DNA of 64,000 nucleotides, from NCBI RefSeq assembly GCF_039545795.1, contig NZ_CP154260.1, positions 5,957,001-6,021,000 of the forward strand, read 5' to 3'. The position numbers were made by a program, and so were the translations under genes. How positions within the stretch are numbered: the first letter of the stretch is position 1; the number at the start of each line of letters is the position of its first letter. Below the pieces are notes generated by a model. It had not been told where the DNA came from and searched no databases. It saw nothing but the letters and a program-made list of their open reading frames with translations. Source of the DNA: Chitinophaga niabensis (lineage in GTDB: Bacteria > Bacteroidota > Bacteroidia > Chitinophagales > Chitinophagaceae). Shown here piece by piece: positions 26,232 to 35,072 of this stretch.

Positions 26232-28799
26232 ATGATCGACCTGTCCTACGATTTTATCATTACGTTACAAAATGAGGTCTTGCGGCAATTTGGGGTAGAC
26301 AACTTACAACCAAATCAATGCAAACACCTTGCACAGGCCATCCTAAATCAAACAGGCAAACTTGTTAGCGAGACTACCCTCAAAAGGGTATTCGGTTTTG
26401 CGGTTACACAACATAGCTTCTCACGCTATACATTAAACACACTTGCACAATATTGCCGGTTCAAAGATTGGGAAGACTTTCAGGCACATTACTATAAAAA
26501 AACTTTGCGCCCCTCCGCACAAACGGACCATTCCAGATGGGCCGATGTAAAAAAACGTGCCGCAGCCGTTTCTCATTATACACTGCTAACGCTTAAGAAC
26601 CGTTGCGGTGTTCCCTTTGACCACACGGTTCCCCGCCAGTATTGCCTCTCTCATATTGAACGCTTCCTGGAAAGTGATTATGCCGCCACTGTGTTCATTG
26701 CACCTGCAGGTTGGGGTAAGTCCATGGCACTCGTTCATGCAGCTGAGCATTTCTGGTTTGGAAGGGACCCTGTATACCAGCAGGACATCTGCTGGTTCAT
26801 CAATGCACATGCCGCCGGAAGCCTGCTGGTAAAAGGCTTTTCTTTATCCGCATGGCTGGATAATCAATTGAACCTTGGTAATGGTGAAAACTTCCGGGAA
26901 TATTTCAGCGCCAATGCACATGAAAAAGGCGGCAGGCTAGTACTGATCATAGATGGCTTTGATGAATTGGCCATGGGCGCCGATAAATTGAAGATGTTAT
27001 ACAACAAGCTGGAAGATTTTGTGTACTCTAATGATGAGCATCCCTGGGTAAAAGTGATCCTCTCCATCCGGTCAGGCACATGGGGAGATGTATTCCAACA
27101 ATCCACCCAATATCCTGCATTCCGCCGCTACTGGTACCTGGGGCCTGAAATGGATGAAGAGACCAATACCAATATACCACTGCTCACAGAACAGGAAGTG
27201 AAATCCGTACTCTATAATTGTGAATATGAACCTGCCACGGTAAGATTGTTTTCGGAAAACTTCCTGCAAAAACTGCGGCATCCATATTACCTGCAACTGT
27301 TCTGTCAGCTCAGCAGTACGCCTGACCAGTCGTTTGTAGATGAAAACCTGAGTCTCTACGAGATCATCTCCAGGTTTATCCTGAACCGTGTTTTTAATTC
27401 TCCCAACAACACCTTCAAAATAAAGATCATCGAAAAACTGTTGCTCCTGCTGGATATGGGCAAGGATGGCCTTTACACGGATAAAAGCAAACTGCTTAAT
27501 CAAAATGCAGACCTGTTCCCCGCTTACAAGGAACTGATTGCAGATAATATACTGGTGGAAGAAAATCTCAGCCAGGAGATCATGTTCAATGTGAAAGTTC
27601 GCTTTGCCCATAATTTCCTGCTGGAATATTTTACCGCCATGCATTTCATTCAACGGCACGGATCTGAACTATCAGAAGAGCTGGTGCAAACGGTGATCAA
27701 CTATTTCCCGCAATCACCCTTCCGTATCTCCGTGTTGAAATGGTTACTGCGTTATGCCATCACCAACGACCAGGTGAAGGGAATTCAATACATATTCCAG
27801 CAGCCGCTTAATACTGTAGGGAAAGCACATCTGCTGGAATATGTTGTATTACATTATCAGCAGGAAGGGAATCATCAACCGCAGCTGTCCAGGATCTTCC
27901 CTCCCGGTTATTTCCGCAAGAACCCCATCAGCAATTTCATCAGCGATGATTTCATCCATTTCAAAAAACGGAAGATGCTGAACACGCTGCTGGGCATGGC
28001 GGAATCACCGGAAGACAAACTGAAGATCCGCTGTAATCTTTTTGTAATGGCCTTAATGCAACTGGATGCGGAACAATGTGAAGTAGAACTGGCGAATATT
28101 AAAAAGCTCTGCACGGCAGATGAAGCCGTTATGGCCATGTGGATCAATCCTTATGAAGCCTTCCTCTTTATTTATGAATACCTGAAGTTCGGCATCATGA
28201 ATGAAGCGGCCCGGGAGAAGATCTATCATTATGCACAATGCTGGAGTTTTCCGGAAAAACAGCCTTTCACAGTAAGCGAGGAAGCTGTTTACCGCGCCAT
28301 CTGTTTCATCTTCCTGCTACTGGGAGATCCTCAGCAATTACTGAACTTCACACAACGTTTGTTCAAGGAACATCCCTCCATTCTCTTCAACAGAACGGAC
28401 CCGTTCCGCCTGATGATGTTATGCTGGAAAGCACAGGCCCACCTGGATACAGGAGATATCGCTTCCGCCAAAAGGATCAATACCCATGTGGAAAGGATCC
28501 TGAAACAATACAATACTGACTTCTTCAATGGCCGCCACCTGGAAACATTACAAAAGATCATTGCTGCCAGCATCTATTACCGGGAGAGTGATTTCAACAA
28601 AGCCATCCGCGCTGCGGAATCTGCTATGGATATGGCCCAGAAACTCGACTTCAAAATTTTCTCGCTCCTGAATTACGGAGTACTTAACCGAATATACCAA
28701 CACCTTCAAATGGACAAGCAGAAGAAGGACGCATTGCAGAAAATTGAATCTATACGGGAAAGCACTTCTTTCAAACAGGCTTTACCTCATTTTCTCTGA
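26232..28799 (+). CDS. NACHT-type STAND NTPase with N-terminal HTH-like domain
   Basis: An 855-aa cytoplasmic protein. Residues 1-90 form a helical domain, with KLVSETTLKRVFGF followed by FSRYTLNTLAQYCRFKDWEDF. I know this pattern from other Bacteroidota proteins and read it as helix-turn-helix-like; that is inference. The NTPase core has a P-loop APAGWGKS (157-164) and a NACHT-style Walker B LVLIIDGFDELA (about 237-247) with the acidic D-G-x-D-E arrangement. The remaining 500 residues are helical repeats, probably a sensor or scaffold. Such STAND proteins act as ligand-triggered switches in regulation or antiphage defence. It is monocistronic behind a motif-rich region. Confidence 0.8.
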   Translation: MIDLSYDFIITLQNEVLRQFGVDNLQPNQCKHLAQAILNQTGKLVSETTLKRVFGFAVTQHSFSRYTLNTLAQYCRFKDWEDFQAHYYKKTLRPSAQTDHSRWADVKKRAAAVSHYTLLTLKNRCGVPFDHTVPRQYCLSHIERFLESDYAATVFIAPAGWGKSMALVHAAEHFWFGRDPVYQQDICWFINAHAAGSLLVKGFSLSAWLDNQLNLGNGENFREYFSANAHEKGGRLVLIIDGFDELAMGADKLKMLYNKLEDFVYSNDEHPWVKVILSIRSGTWGDVFQQSTQYPAFRRYWYLGPEMDEETNTNIPLLTEQEVKSVLYNCEYEPATVRLFSENFLQKLRHPYYLQLFCQLSSTPDQSFVDENLSLYEIISRFILNRVFNSPNNTFKIKIIEKLLLLLDMGKDGLYTDKSKLLNQNADLFPAYKELIADNILVEENLSQEIMFNVKVRFAHNFLLEYFTAMHFIQRHGSELSEELVQTVINYFPQSPFRISVLKWLLRYAITNDQVKGIQYIFQQPLNTVGKAHLLEYVVLHYQQEGNHQPQLSRIFPPGYFRKNPISNFISDDFIHFKKRKMLNTLLGMAESPEDKLKIRCNLFVMALMQLDAEQCEVELANIKKLCTADEAVMAMWINPYEAFLFIYEYLKFGIMNEAAREKIYHYAQCWSFPEKQPFTVSEEAVYRAICFIFLLLGDPQQLLNFTQRLFKEHPSILFNRTDPFRLMMLCWKAQAHLDTGDIASAKRINTHVERILKQYNTDFFNGRHLETLQKIIAASIYYRESDFNKAIRAAESAMDMAQKLDFKIFSLLNYGVLNRIYQHLQMDKQKKDALQKIESIRESTSFKQALPHFL

Positions 28800-28812
28800 T
28801 GCAGCTGTGTAA

Positions 28813-28853
28813 GCCGTACGGATCTTTAATAAATGTTTAAGGTTCCGTACGGC
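28813..28853 (+). terminator. Inverted repeat after the NTPase gene
   Basis: GCCGTACGGA at 28813-28822 pairs perfectly with TCCGTACGGC at 28844-28853 around a 21-base AT-rich loop. It lies 14 bases after the stop codon; no T-tract follows on the plus strand, so its terminator role is uncertain. Confidence 0.4.
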
Positions 28854-28863
28854 ATAATTGGCA

Positions 28864-28871
28864 TAATTTTG
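28864..28871 (+). promoter_or_regulatory. Perfect -7 element upstream of transglutaminase-like gene
   Basis: TAATTTTG matches the Bacteroidota -7 consensus TAnnTTTG exactly and sits 18 bases before the ATG at 28889. A matching -33 TTG at the expected distance is missing, so confidence is limited. Confidence 0.3.
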
Positions 28872-28888
28872 CGGTACTAATATTCGCA

Positions 28889-29797
28889 ATGCCCATTGAC
28901 CAGAGCAAATACACAACTTTCCAGCACTTCCTGCTGAACCTGCTGAGCCTATTGACATTACTGCCACTGGCCCCATATATTAACCGGTTCATGCCTGTTA
29001 TTCAGCTGGGTCAATGGCACATAGACCTGTTCCTTTCCATCTTCATTGCTTTTTTATTCACCCGCATCCTCTTATGGATCTTCAGACCGCTGATCATTCC
29101 CGCTTTTGCACTGGTGGCAGGGATCATGGTGTTCAATTCCCTCACCGGCCGTTACTCTTTTACCAATGTGCTGAACGACTACCAGGGTATGGTACAGGGC
29201 AACTGGGGTACGCGGGATAGCAAACAGCTGGACATCCTGAGCTTCTATCCCCGCAAAGTGGAAACCTACGTGGATAAAACGGTAAGGGGTATCCGGGAAA
29301 AGATCAATTACCAGGACTCTACCGTACGCAATTTTTCCGTTAAATATTCTGTTGCCAATTTCGATGAATACTGGCCCAAGTACGGGAAGATCGTCCGGTA
29401 CCTTTCCCTCTGGTCTCATATTAGAAAGAATTTTAAATACGTGAACGACAGCCAGCGGGATGAATACTTTGCCACTCCCATGGAAACCATTAGAAATGGG
29501 CTGGGCGGGGATTGTGATGATCACTCCATCCTGGTAGCCTCCTGTTTACAGTCTATCGGGGCCAGAACAAGGATCGTACTGATCAGGGGTCATGCCTATC
29601 CCGAACTGTATTGTGGCAATGCGGAGGATTTTGAAGTATTAAAGCAGGCAATTGTGCTTTTATTCAACAATCCCCCTGTAAAAGAGTTATATTATCATGA
29701 GATGAAGGGAGAGTACTGGATCAACCTGGATTATTCGGCCATGCATCCCGGCGGGCGTTACCTGAATGATAAGGTCTATGCCCTGATCGAATTATAA
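28889..29797 (+). CDS. Membrane-anchored transglutaminase-like protein
   Basis: Two to three N-terminal membrane segments (about residues 12-90) precede a soluble papain-fold transglutaminase-like domain. The catalytic triad can be read as Cys209 in GGDCDDHS, His235 in RGHAYPELY, and Asp in NLDYSAMHPGG near the end. Members of this family are proteases, amidases or cross-linkers at the cell envelope; the substrate is unknown. The gene is followed 37 bases later by dps on the same strand, possibly cotranscribed. Confidence 0.82.
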   Translation: MPIDQSKYTTFQHFLLNLLSLLTLLPLAPYINRFMPVIQLGQWHIDLFLSIFIAFLFTRILLWIFRPLIIPAFALVAGIMVFNSLTGRYSFTNVLNDYQGMVQGNWGTRDSKQLDILSFYPRKVETYVDKTVRGIREKINYQDSTVRNFSVKYSVANFDEYWPKYGKIVRYLSLWSHIRKNFKYVNDSQRDEYFATPMETIRNGLGGDCDDHSILVASCLQSIGARTRIVLIRGHAYPELYCGNAEDFEVLKQAIVLLFNNPPVKELYYHEMKGEYWINLDYSAMHPGGRYLNDKVYALIEL

Positions 29798-29833
29798 AGA
29801 GTCAAATTTTTTACCCAAAAAAACATTATAATC

Positions 29834-30307
29834 ATGAAAGTAAACATTGGCGTACCCGAGAAACATTTACAGGAAGTAGCAGACAAATTGCAGGTATTGT
29901 TAGCGGATGAACACATCCTCTATACCAAAACCCGCAACTACCACTGGAATGTAGTAGGGGACAATTTTTCTGAGATGCATCTTTTCTTTGAAAAACAGTA
30001 TGGCGATCTGGCAGAGATCATTGACGAAGTAGCAGAAAGGATCCGTATGATCGGCCATTACAGCACAGGCCGGCTGGTAGATTTCCTGAAACTCACTAAC
30101 CTGCTGGAACCTGAGTATACCAGCAAACAATCTGAACAGATCAAAAACCTGCTGGATGATCATGAAACCATCATCCGTAGTCTCCGGGAATTGATCACTG
30201 AATTCAGCGACAAACAAAAAGATCTTGGCTCGAGCGATTTCGTTACAGGGCTCCTCCGTCAGCATGAAAAAATGGCCTGGATGCTCCGCTCCTACCTTTC
30301 AAAATAA
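29834..30307 (+). CDS. dps: Dps family ferritin-like DNA/iron protein
   Basis: Forms a 12-subunit shell that oxidises and stores iron and protects DNA from peroxide. Ferroxidase residues are visible: His37 in NYHWNV, and the acidic helix GDLAEIIDEVAERIRMIG with Asp/Glu ligands, plus His75-type position in IGHYSTG. The 157-aa length is typical. No long Lys-rich tail is present, so DNA binding may be weak. It lies just after the transglutaminase-like gene and ends at a strong bidirectional terminator. Oxidative-stress control is expected from the family but no OxyR-type site was identified. Confidence 0.93.
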   Translation: MKVNIGVPEKHLQEVADKLQVLLADEHILYTKTRNYHWNVVGDNFSEMHLFFEKQYGDLAEIIDEVAERIRMIGHYSTGRLVDFLKLTNLLEPEYTSKQSEQIKNLLDDHETIIRSLRELITEFSDKQKDLGSSDFVTGLLRQHEKMAWMLRSYLSK

Positions 30308-30339
30308 TCTTAATGTTTGAACTGTTTAAAAACACTGAA

Positions 30340-30372
30340 GGCCAGCCAACAAATGTTGACTGGCCTTTTTTT
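30340..30372. terminator. Bidirectional intrinsic terminator after dps
   Basis: GGCCAG-CC-AACA pairs with TGTT-GA-CTGGCC, followed by seven T on the plus strand. It separates the plus-strand dps gene from the convergent OmpA-family gene. Confidence 0.88.
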
Positions 30373-30400
30373 ATAATTGCCTGCCTGGGTAATTTTCAAA

Positions 30401-31891
30401 CTAATCTGCTCCCTTATAAATAATGATCTCCACCCGCCGGTTCTTCCTCCTGCCTTCAGGTGTATCATTTCCTGTAACAGGGGAGGCTTCTCCCATACCA
30501 GCCACATGCCGTATGAACTGTTCTAACCCCTTTTTCCGCAAATAATCCACTACTGACATAGCCCGTCTGCGGGAAAGGTCAAGATTATATTCGTCCGCCC
30601 CCACATTATCTGTATGCCCCAGTAATTGCAGTTGTATAGCTCCTTCCCTTGGGATCTTCTGAATAAGGCTGTCCAGCGAACTATATAATTTTGCATTCAG
30701 TTCGCTGCTATTGAACTTGAACAATACATCCGGGATCACCAGTGTATCCGGCTTGGGAGGTATAGTTTGCACTATCTCCGGTTCCGGTCCCAACTGCGGA
30801 ATGCACCATTCCAGCGTCACATAAGTATTTCCTTCCCGCCCTTCTTCTGTCGAAGCATCAAAGCGTGGCCTGGTATTGCCTTTCCCGTCAATAGCAATAT
30901 CATCATAATTGAACCCGTTCCTGTACACCAGTATATCTGCCATCTTCCGCGCAGTTTCCATGGACATTACCTTATTGAAGTTGTATGATTCCGATTTAGC
31001 AGAATGCCCTGTGATAGTTACTTTCATACCAATTGCAGGATCATATAACCGGATCACGGAATCCAGCCTGGCTGCGGCTTCCGGCTCTAAAGCCCTGCCT
31101 CTGGCGGTAAAGATCTTTTCGTCTTTTACAAGGATGGTGATACACTTTACGGGCAGCTTAGGTCTTTGCAGGTTTTCCTGCAAACGCCGGTAAAAAATGG
31201 CGGGGATCACATGACGGCGGTGTTGCTCATATAAACGCGCCTTTACCTTTACGGCATTTTCACAAAGCGGGCCTTGTTCTCCTACAGGTGCAATGCTGAT
31301 GCTGTCTACATAATTATAGATCTTCTCAGCACTGAAAGGCCCTTCCTGAAAGTTGCCGATCAGTACATAACCATAACTTTCTGCTGCTGTGAACTCGCGC
31401 TGAAACGTATAAAAATTGACCCTGCCTTTTATTGATCTGACCACATCTTTCGCCTCCATTCTCAGGTGTGTTTGCAACTCAGCCAGAGGGTTAGCAAACT
31501 CCCGGAAAATATAAGCAGTATCAAAATGAAAGTCCAGTTCGGGAATGCCTTCCTCATCTTTTCCTGCCACCAGCGTGATCCGGTATTTGCGGCCTTTTTC
31601 CAAAGGACAGAGCAGTTGCGTTTGTGCATAATTGCGTTGCCTGTTCGGAGCAGCATATACCAGCCTGATAAAATTATTCCCCGCTACCGTAACAGGATTG
31701 TACATATAATCAAGCTTCATGCTTTCAGGCGCCACGCTTTCCCAGGCCGATGGCGAACAGGGTGCATTAAATTCCGCACAGATATTCACGTCTTCAAAAC
31801 TGGGATTGGGTACAAGATTCTGGGCCTTGCCTGATACGATCAAAAGCAGTTGTGTGGAAATAAATAGTATATGCTTCTTCGTTAGGAACAT
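30401..31891 (-). CDS. Outer-membrane protein with two OmpA-like domains
   Basis: A signal peptide (residues 1-23, ending GKAQ) precedes a beta-sandwich-like domain beginning NLVPNPSFED, similar to carbohydrate-binding modules. A first OmpA-like module lies near residues 255-350 (EPEAAARLDSVIRLYDPAIGMKVTITGHS, then MADILVYRNGFNYDDIAIDGKG), and a canonical OmpA C-terminal domain at about 375-495 (DVLFKFNSSELN, LLGHTDNVGADEYNLDLSRRRA, GRRKNRRVEI). The canonical domain binds peptidoglycan. The first copy lacks the usual Asp/Arg clamp in the same form, so it may not bind. Function is probably envelope attachment. Confidence 0.82.
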   Translation of the reverse strand: MFLTKKHILFISTQLLLIVSGKAQNLVPNPSFEDVNICAEFNAPCSPSAWESVAPESMKLDYMYNPVTVAGNNFIRLVYAAPNRQRNYAQTQLLCPLEKGRKYRITLVAGKDEEGIPELDFHFDTAYIFREFANPLAELQTHLRMEAKDVVRSIKGRVNFYTFQREFTAAESYGYVLIGNFQEGPFSAEKIYNYVDSISIAPVGEQGPLCENAVKVKARLYEQHRRHVIPAIFYRRLQENLQRPKLPVKCITILVKDEKIFTARGRALEPEAAARLDSVIRLYDPAIGMKVTITGHSAKSESYNFNKVMSMETARKMADILVYRNGFNYDDIAIDGKGNTRPRFDASTEEGREGNTYVTLEWCIPQLGPEPEIVQTIPPKPDTLVIPDVLFKFNSSELNAKLYSSLDSLIQKIPREGAIQLQLLGHTDNVGADEYNLDLSRRRAMSVVDYLRKKGLEQFIRHVAGMGEASPVTGNDTPEGRRKNRRVEIIIYKGAD

Positions 31892-31956
31892 AGGAACGGG
31901 CGATCGGGATTTTGATTTGTACTATAACTGAAAATCAGGCAAAATATTATATATCA

Positions 31957-32160
31957 ATGATTTCCCTGTCATATAAAAACCGCCTCAGCTACTGGCTGGG
32001 GCGGTTCAATTTACTGATTATCAATTACTTTTTAAGAATTACAGTGATCCTGGCCTTCTCCGGCAACGAGATCACCTGTAGTACACATAAGATTCCCGTC
32101 AGCAAAAATCACCGCGATGAGCTGATGAAACGCATCGATCAGCGGCTGATCAGGAAATGA
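31957..32160 (+). CDS. Doubtful small ORF or gene remnant
   Basis: The last 40 codons (ITVILAFSGNEITC to RIDQRLIRK) have codon choice typical of real genes in this window, but the first 25 codons run through the terminator hairpin at 31978-32006, so the ATG at 31957 is unlikely to be the true start and no other ATG offers itself upstream of the coding-like part. It may be the tail of a decayed gene. I do not recognise the protein. Confidence 0.22.
   Translation: MISLSYKNRLSYWLGRFNLLIINYFLRITVILAFSGNEITCSTHKIPVSKNHRDELMKRIDQRLIRK
31973..32006 (-). terminator. Intrinsic terminator facing the minus strand
   Basis: AACCGCCTCAGC (31978-31989) pairs with GCTGGGGCGGTT (31995-32006), 12 pairs with one G-T, and is followed by TTTTATAT on the minus strand. 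No minus-strand gene was found upstream of it (32010-32390). Confidence 0.65.
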
Positions 32161-32399
32161 TCAACGGCTTCCCCCAAATACCCGTAAAATTATCTCCTAT
32201 TAAAAAAACTTGCTACTGCTGTACAGGATTTATGGCTGTTTGACGTCATATAATTACGCGAACAGAAGAACTAAGAGGCCATTAGACAAAAAAAGACACA
32301 GCCCTACCATTTATCCCGATTATCCCGCTTATGTGTAATTGTTACTATTTACTGGATGCGGGGTAGTAATTTTCGGACATCAACCTATATATCATTTAG

Positions 32400-35072
32400 A
32401 TGAATATCAAGCCAAATGGCAGCATTGCAACCATTTTCGGAAGCCTTTGCCTGCTCGGATGTATGTTAGCTAGCGAAGTAAAAGCACAACAACCCCCTTC
32501 TAATAAGGATACCGAAACCGGTACCGTTAAAGGAAAAGTTTTGCAGGCCTCCAACAAGGAACCCATTCCATTTGCTACCATCGCCTTGCTCAATGAGGAC
32601 GATTCCACCGTAGTCACCGGCGCCGCTGCCGATGAACGGGGCGCTTTTATTATAAAACCTGTGGTATATGGTAGTTATATCGTAAGAATTGGCACCATGG
32701 GCTTTGCCCCCTACTTTGTGAATGTAAAAGTGAACGCTGAACGTACACTCTGGGAACTGGGTACCATTCTCCTGGAAACCGGTACCCGCACCCTGAAAGA
32801 AGTGACCATCGTGAGCCAGAAGAAGATGTTCACCATGAACAAAGACAGTATCATTTTCACGCCGGACGAAAACTTTCTGCCCGGTGGTACGGGTATGGAA
32901 CTGCTGGAATATGTGCCCGGCATTACCATAGATGCTAATAACAATATCACCATGGAAGGAAAGGACAAGGTGAAATTTTATGTAGATGATAAACCCATTG
33001 CCCTCACCGGTATGGACTACAACAGCTACCTCAACAACCTTCCCTCTTTCATGATCGAAAGGATAGAAGTACTGAAAGTACCGCCTGACCCTGTAGAAGC
33101 AGAACAGGCACTGGTAGAAGGCCGTACTAATATCCGCTACATCAATATCATTACCCGTAAGATCCAGTTCAGAGGTTATTCAGCAGCCTTTACGGCTGGT
33201 ATGGACAGCAGAAAGAACCTGAACGCTAAAATGCGTTACAATCTGAACCTTGCACCATTCCAGGTAACATATTTTAATAACGGCGTATATAATTCAGACA
33301 GCTCTTATCTCAACCGCAGCTATTTCCCGAAAGTACCGGGAGGAGATACTTCTTTCCTGGACCAGAAAAATTTCCGCACCTCCTATAACTTTAACCACAA
33401 CCTCAATGGCCGTTACGAACTGAAGATCACGGAGAAAGAAAAACTCCGGGGCTCTGTAACCCTTGGCTGGACGGGCGATGGCAGCAACAGTTCCAATAAC
33501 AGCACCAATAGTGATTATACCCATAAGCCCACTATGCAAAAGGCCCAGGATAACATCAACCGGAGGAACGGATTCCGCGGCGTGACGGACTGGAACTATA
33601 TAAAAGAATATGAAGAGCGGGAAAAGAAATTGGAAGCAGGTTTCAACTTTACAAAGAACAACGGCAGCGGTTATGGGAACAATGACTATTTCTACCTGTT
33701 AACAGCAGACACTTCCCTGCAAAGGAACAAACGACGTAATGGCAATTTCAGCATGCGCGGTAACTTCCATTTCCGTCAGCCGCTCTCTGACGGAAAGTAT
33801 TACGACCTGAGCAGCAGCATGGAAATGAGCGGAGGTAGTAACCTCAACCTCGCCAGCCGCAAAAATGTGAACGATATTGAAATGTTACCTGCACCCAGGC
33901 TTTCTACAGATTATTCTGATTTCAACCAGAACTATGCTGTAAGCGCCTCTTATGGAAAACGCAGCAGGAAACTCGGTTACAACTTCACCAGCCGTTTAGG
34001 ATATACCGGTTCCAAATCGGAAGAACTATACGCCGGCAACCGTTTCAACAATGAAACATATGAGATCCGTAGTTCGCTGGGTATCAATTACAGCCCCTGG
34101 AAAGATCATATGGCCAACCTCCGCTTTAATCCGGGGATTCAGTTCTTTAACCAGATGGCCCTGCTGGATTCCCTGAGAAGCCGTGTTCCTTTCAAATACA
34201 CGAACTTCTCTCCGGGTATCAACTTCCAGTATGATTACAAACAGCAACAGCTCACATTCAATTTCAACCGGAATATGGACCGCCCGTCTCCAGACCAGTT
34301 GAATCCCTTTGTGAACACTTCCGATAGTTTCAACATCCGTACAGGTAATCCCAATCTGCGCCCTTCTTTTACAAAGGACTACCGCATGGAATATACCATA
34401 CAGGTCAAGAGCCATCAGATCAAAGCCGGGCTGGAACAACAGGATGCCAGTGATATCATTTCCCGCTATACCAAAGTGGAATATATCAATGATACCACCA
34501 TCATCAACACCAGCACTTTTGTGAACCTTGCCAGCAGGAAGGACCGTAACTTCTATCTTACCCTTAACTCTCACTTCTTTAAAGCCATACAGAATAACAA
34601 AGGCGCCATCAATATGAATATCAGTGGCGGTATCCGTTACTATAATACCACTACGGATGGAGGAGAAGAAGGAAAAGATGCCGTAAGTGCTAAATTCGCC
34701 CATGTGGAAGGATGGACCTCTAACCTTACCATCTGGGCTGCCTACCGCATTCGTGTATTCTCTATCTCTGTGAATGGAAGGTATAATGGCCCCCGTTACT
34801 ATGCACAGGGTAAACAGGAAGCCCGTTTCAACAGTGGTTTACGTGGACAGGTGAATTTATTCAAACGTAAAATGAATGTGTCCTTCACCGTAGAAAACCT
34901 CTTCGGCTCTACCGTTAAGAACTTCTACGAGTTAACAAAAGACTATGAGCAGTTCTCCAATAACCGGAAGAATGTACGCTACCTCAGTCTGAATATTACT
35001 TATAACATCCGCAAATTCACCAAGCTGGGGAACAAAGGCCCGAAAGATTTTGAGAAGGAAGAACCGCTGTAA
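32400..35072 (+). CDS. TonB-dependent-type outer-membrane beta-barrel protein
   Basis: A signal peptide (ending VKAQQ) is followed by a carboxypeptidase-regulatory-like domain (GTVKGKVLQASNKEPIPFATIALLNED), a plug-like region (VTIVSQKKMFTMNKDSIIFTP, then LLEYVPGITIDANNNI and VKFYVDDKPI) and a large barrel of outer-membrane beta-barrel family 3 type. It lacks a SusD partner and the STN domain, so it belongs to the non-PUL barrel class often duplicated in Chitinophagaceae. Length 890 aa is normal. The substrate cannot be inferred. Its stop codon touches the stop of the convergent DUF58 gene with no spacer. Confidence 0.88.
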   Translation: MNIKPNGSIATIFGSLCLLGCMLASEVKAQQPPSNKDTETGTVKGKVLQASNKEPIPFATIALLNEDDSTVVTGAAADERGAFIIKPVVYGSYIVRIGTMGFAPYFVNVKVNAERTLWELGTILLETGTRTLKEVTIVSQKKMFTMNKDSIIFTPDENFLPGGTGMELLEYVPGITIDANNNITMEGKDKVKFYVDDKPIALTGMDYNSYLNNLPSFMIERIEVLKVPPDPVEAEQALVEGRTNIRYINIITRKIQFRGYSAAFTAGMDSRKNLNAKMRYNLNLAPFQVTYFNNGVYNSDSSYLNRSYFPKVPGGDTSFLDQKNFRTSYNFNHNLNGRYELKITEKEKLRGSVTLGWTGDGSNSSNNSTNSDYTHKPTMQKAQDNINRRNGFRGVTDWNYIKEYEEREKKLEAGFNFTKNNGSGYGNNDYFYLLTADTSLQRNKRRNGNFSMRGNFHFRQPLSDGKYYDLSSSMEMSGGSNLNLASRKNVNDIEMLPAPRLSTDYSDFNQNYAVSASYGKRSRKLGYNFTSRLGYTGSKSEELYAGNRFNNETYEIRSSLGINYSPWKDHMANLRFNPGIQFFNQMALLDSLRSRVPFKYTNFSPGINFQYDYKQQQLTFNFNRNMDRPSPDQLNPFVNTSDSFNIRTGNPNLRPSFTKDYRMEYTIQVKSHQIKAGLEQQDASDIISRYTKVEYINDTTIINTSTFVNLASRKDRNFYLTLNSHFFKAIQNNKGAINMNISGGIRYYNTTTDGGEEGKDAVSAKFAHVEGWTSNLTIWAAYRIRVFSISVNGRYNGPRYYAQGKQEARFNSGLRGQVNLFKRKMNVSFTVENLFGSTVKNFYELTKDYEQFSNNRKNVRYLSLNITYNIRKFTKLGNKGPKDFEKEEPL

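Larger units (their letters stand above)
31892..32399. other. Intergenic region before the TonB-type receptor gene
   Basis: Separates the divergent OmpA and TonB-type genes. It holds the minus-oriented terminator at 31973-32006 and a doubtful short ORF ending at 32160. A TAATTTTC near 32370 resembles a -7 element for the receptor gene, without a well-spaced -33. Confidence 0.45.
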
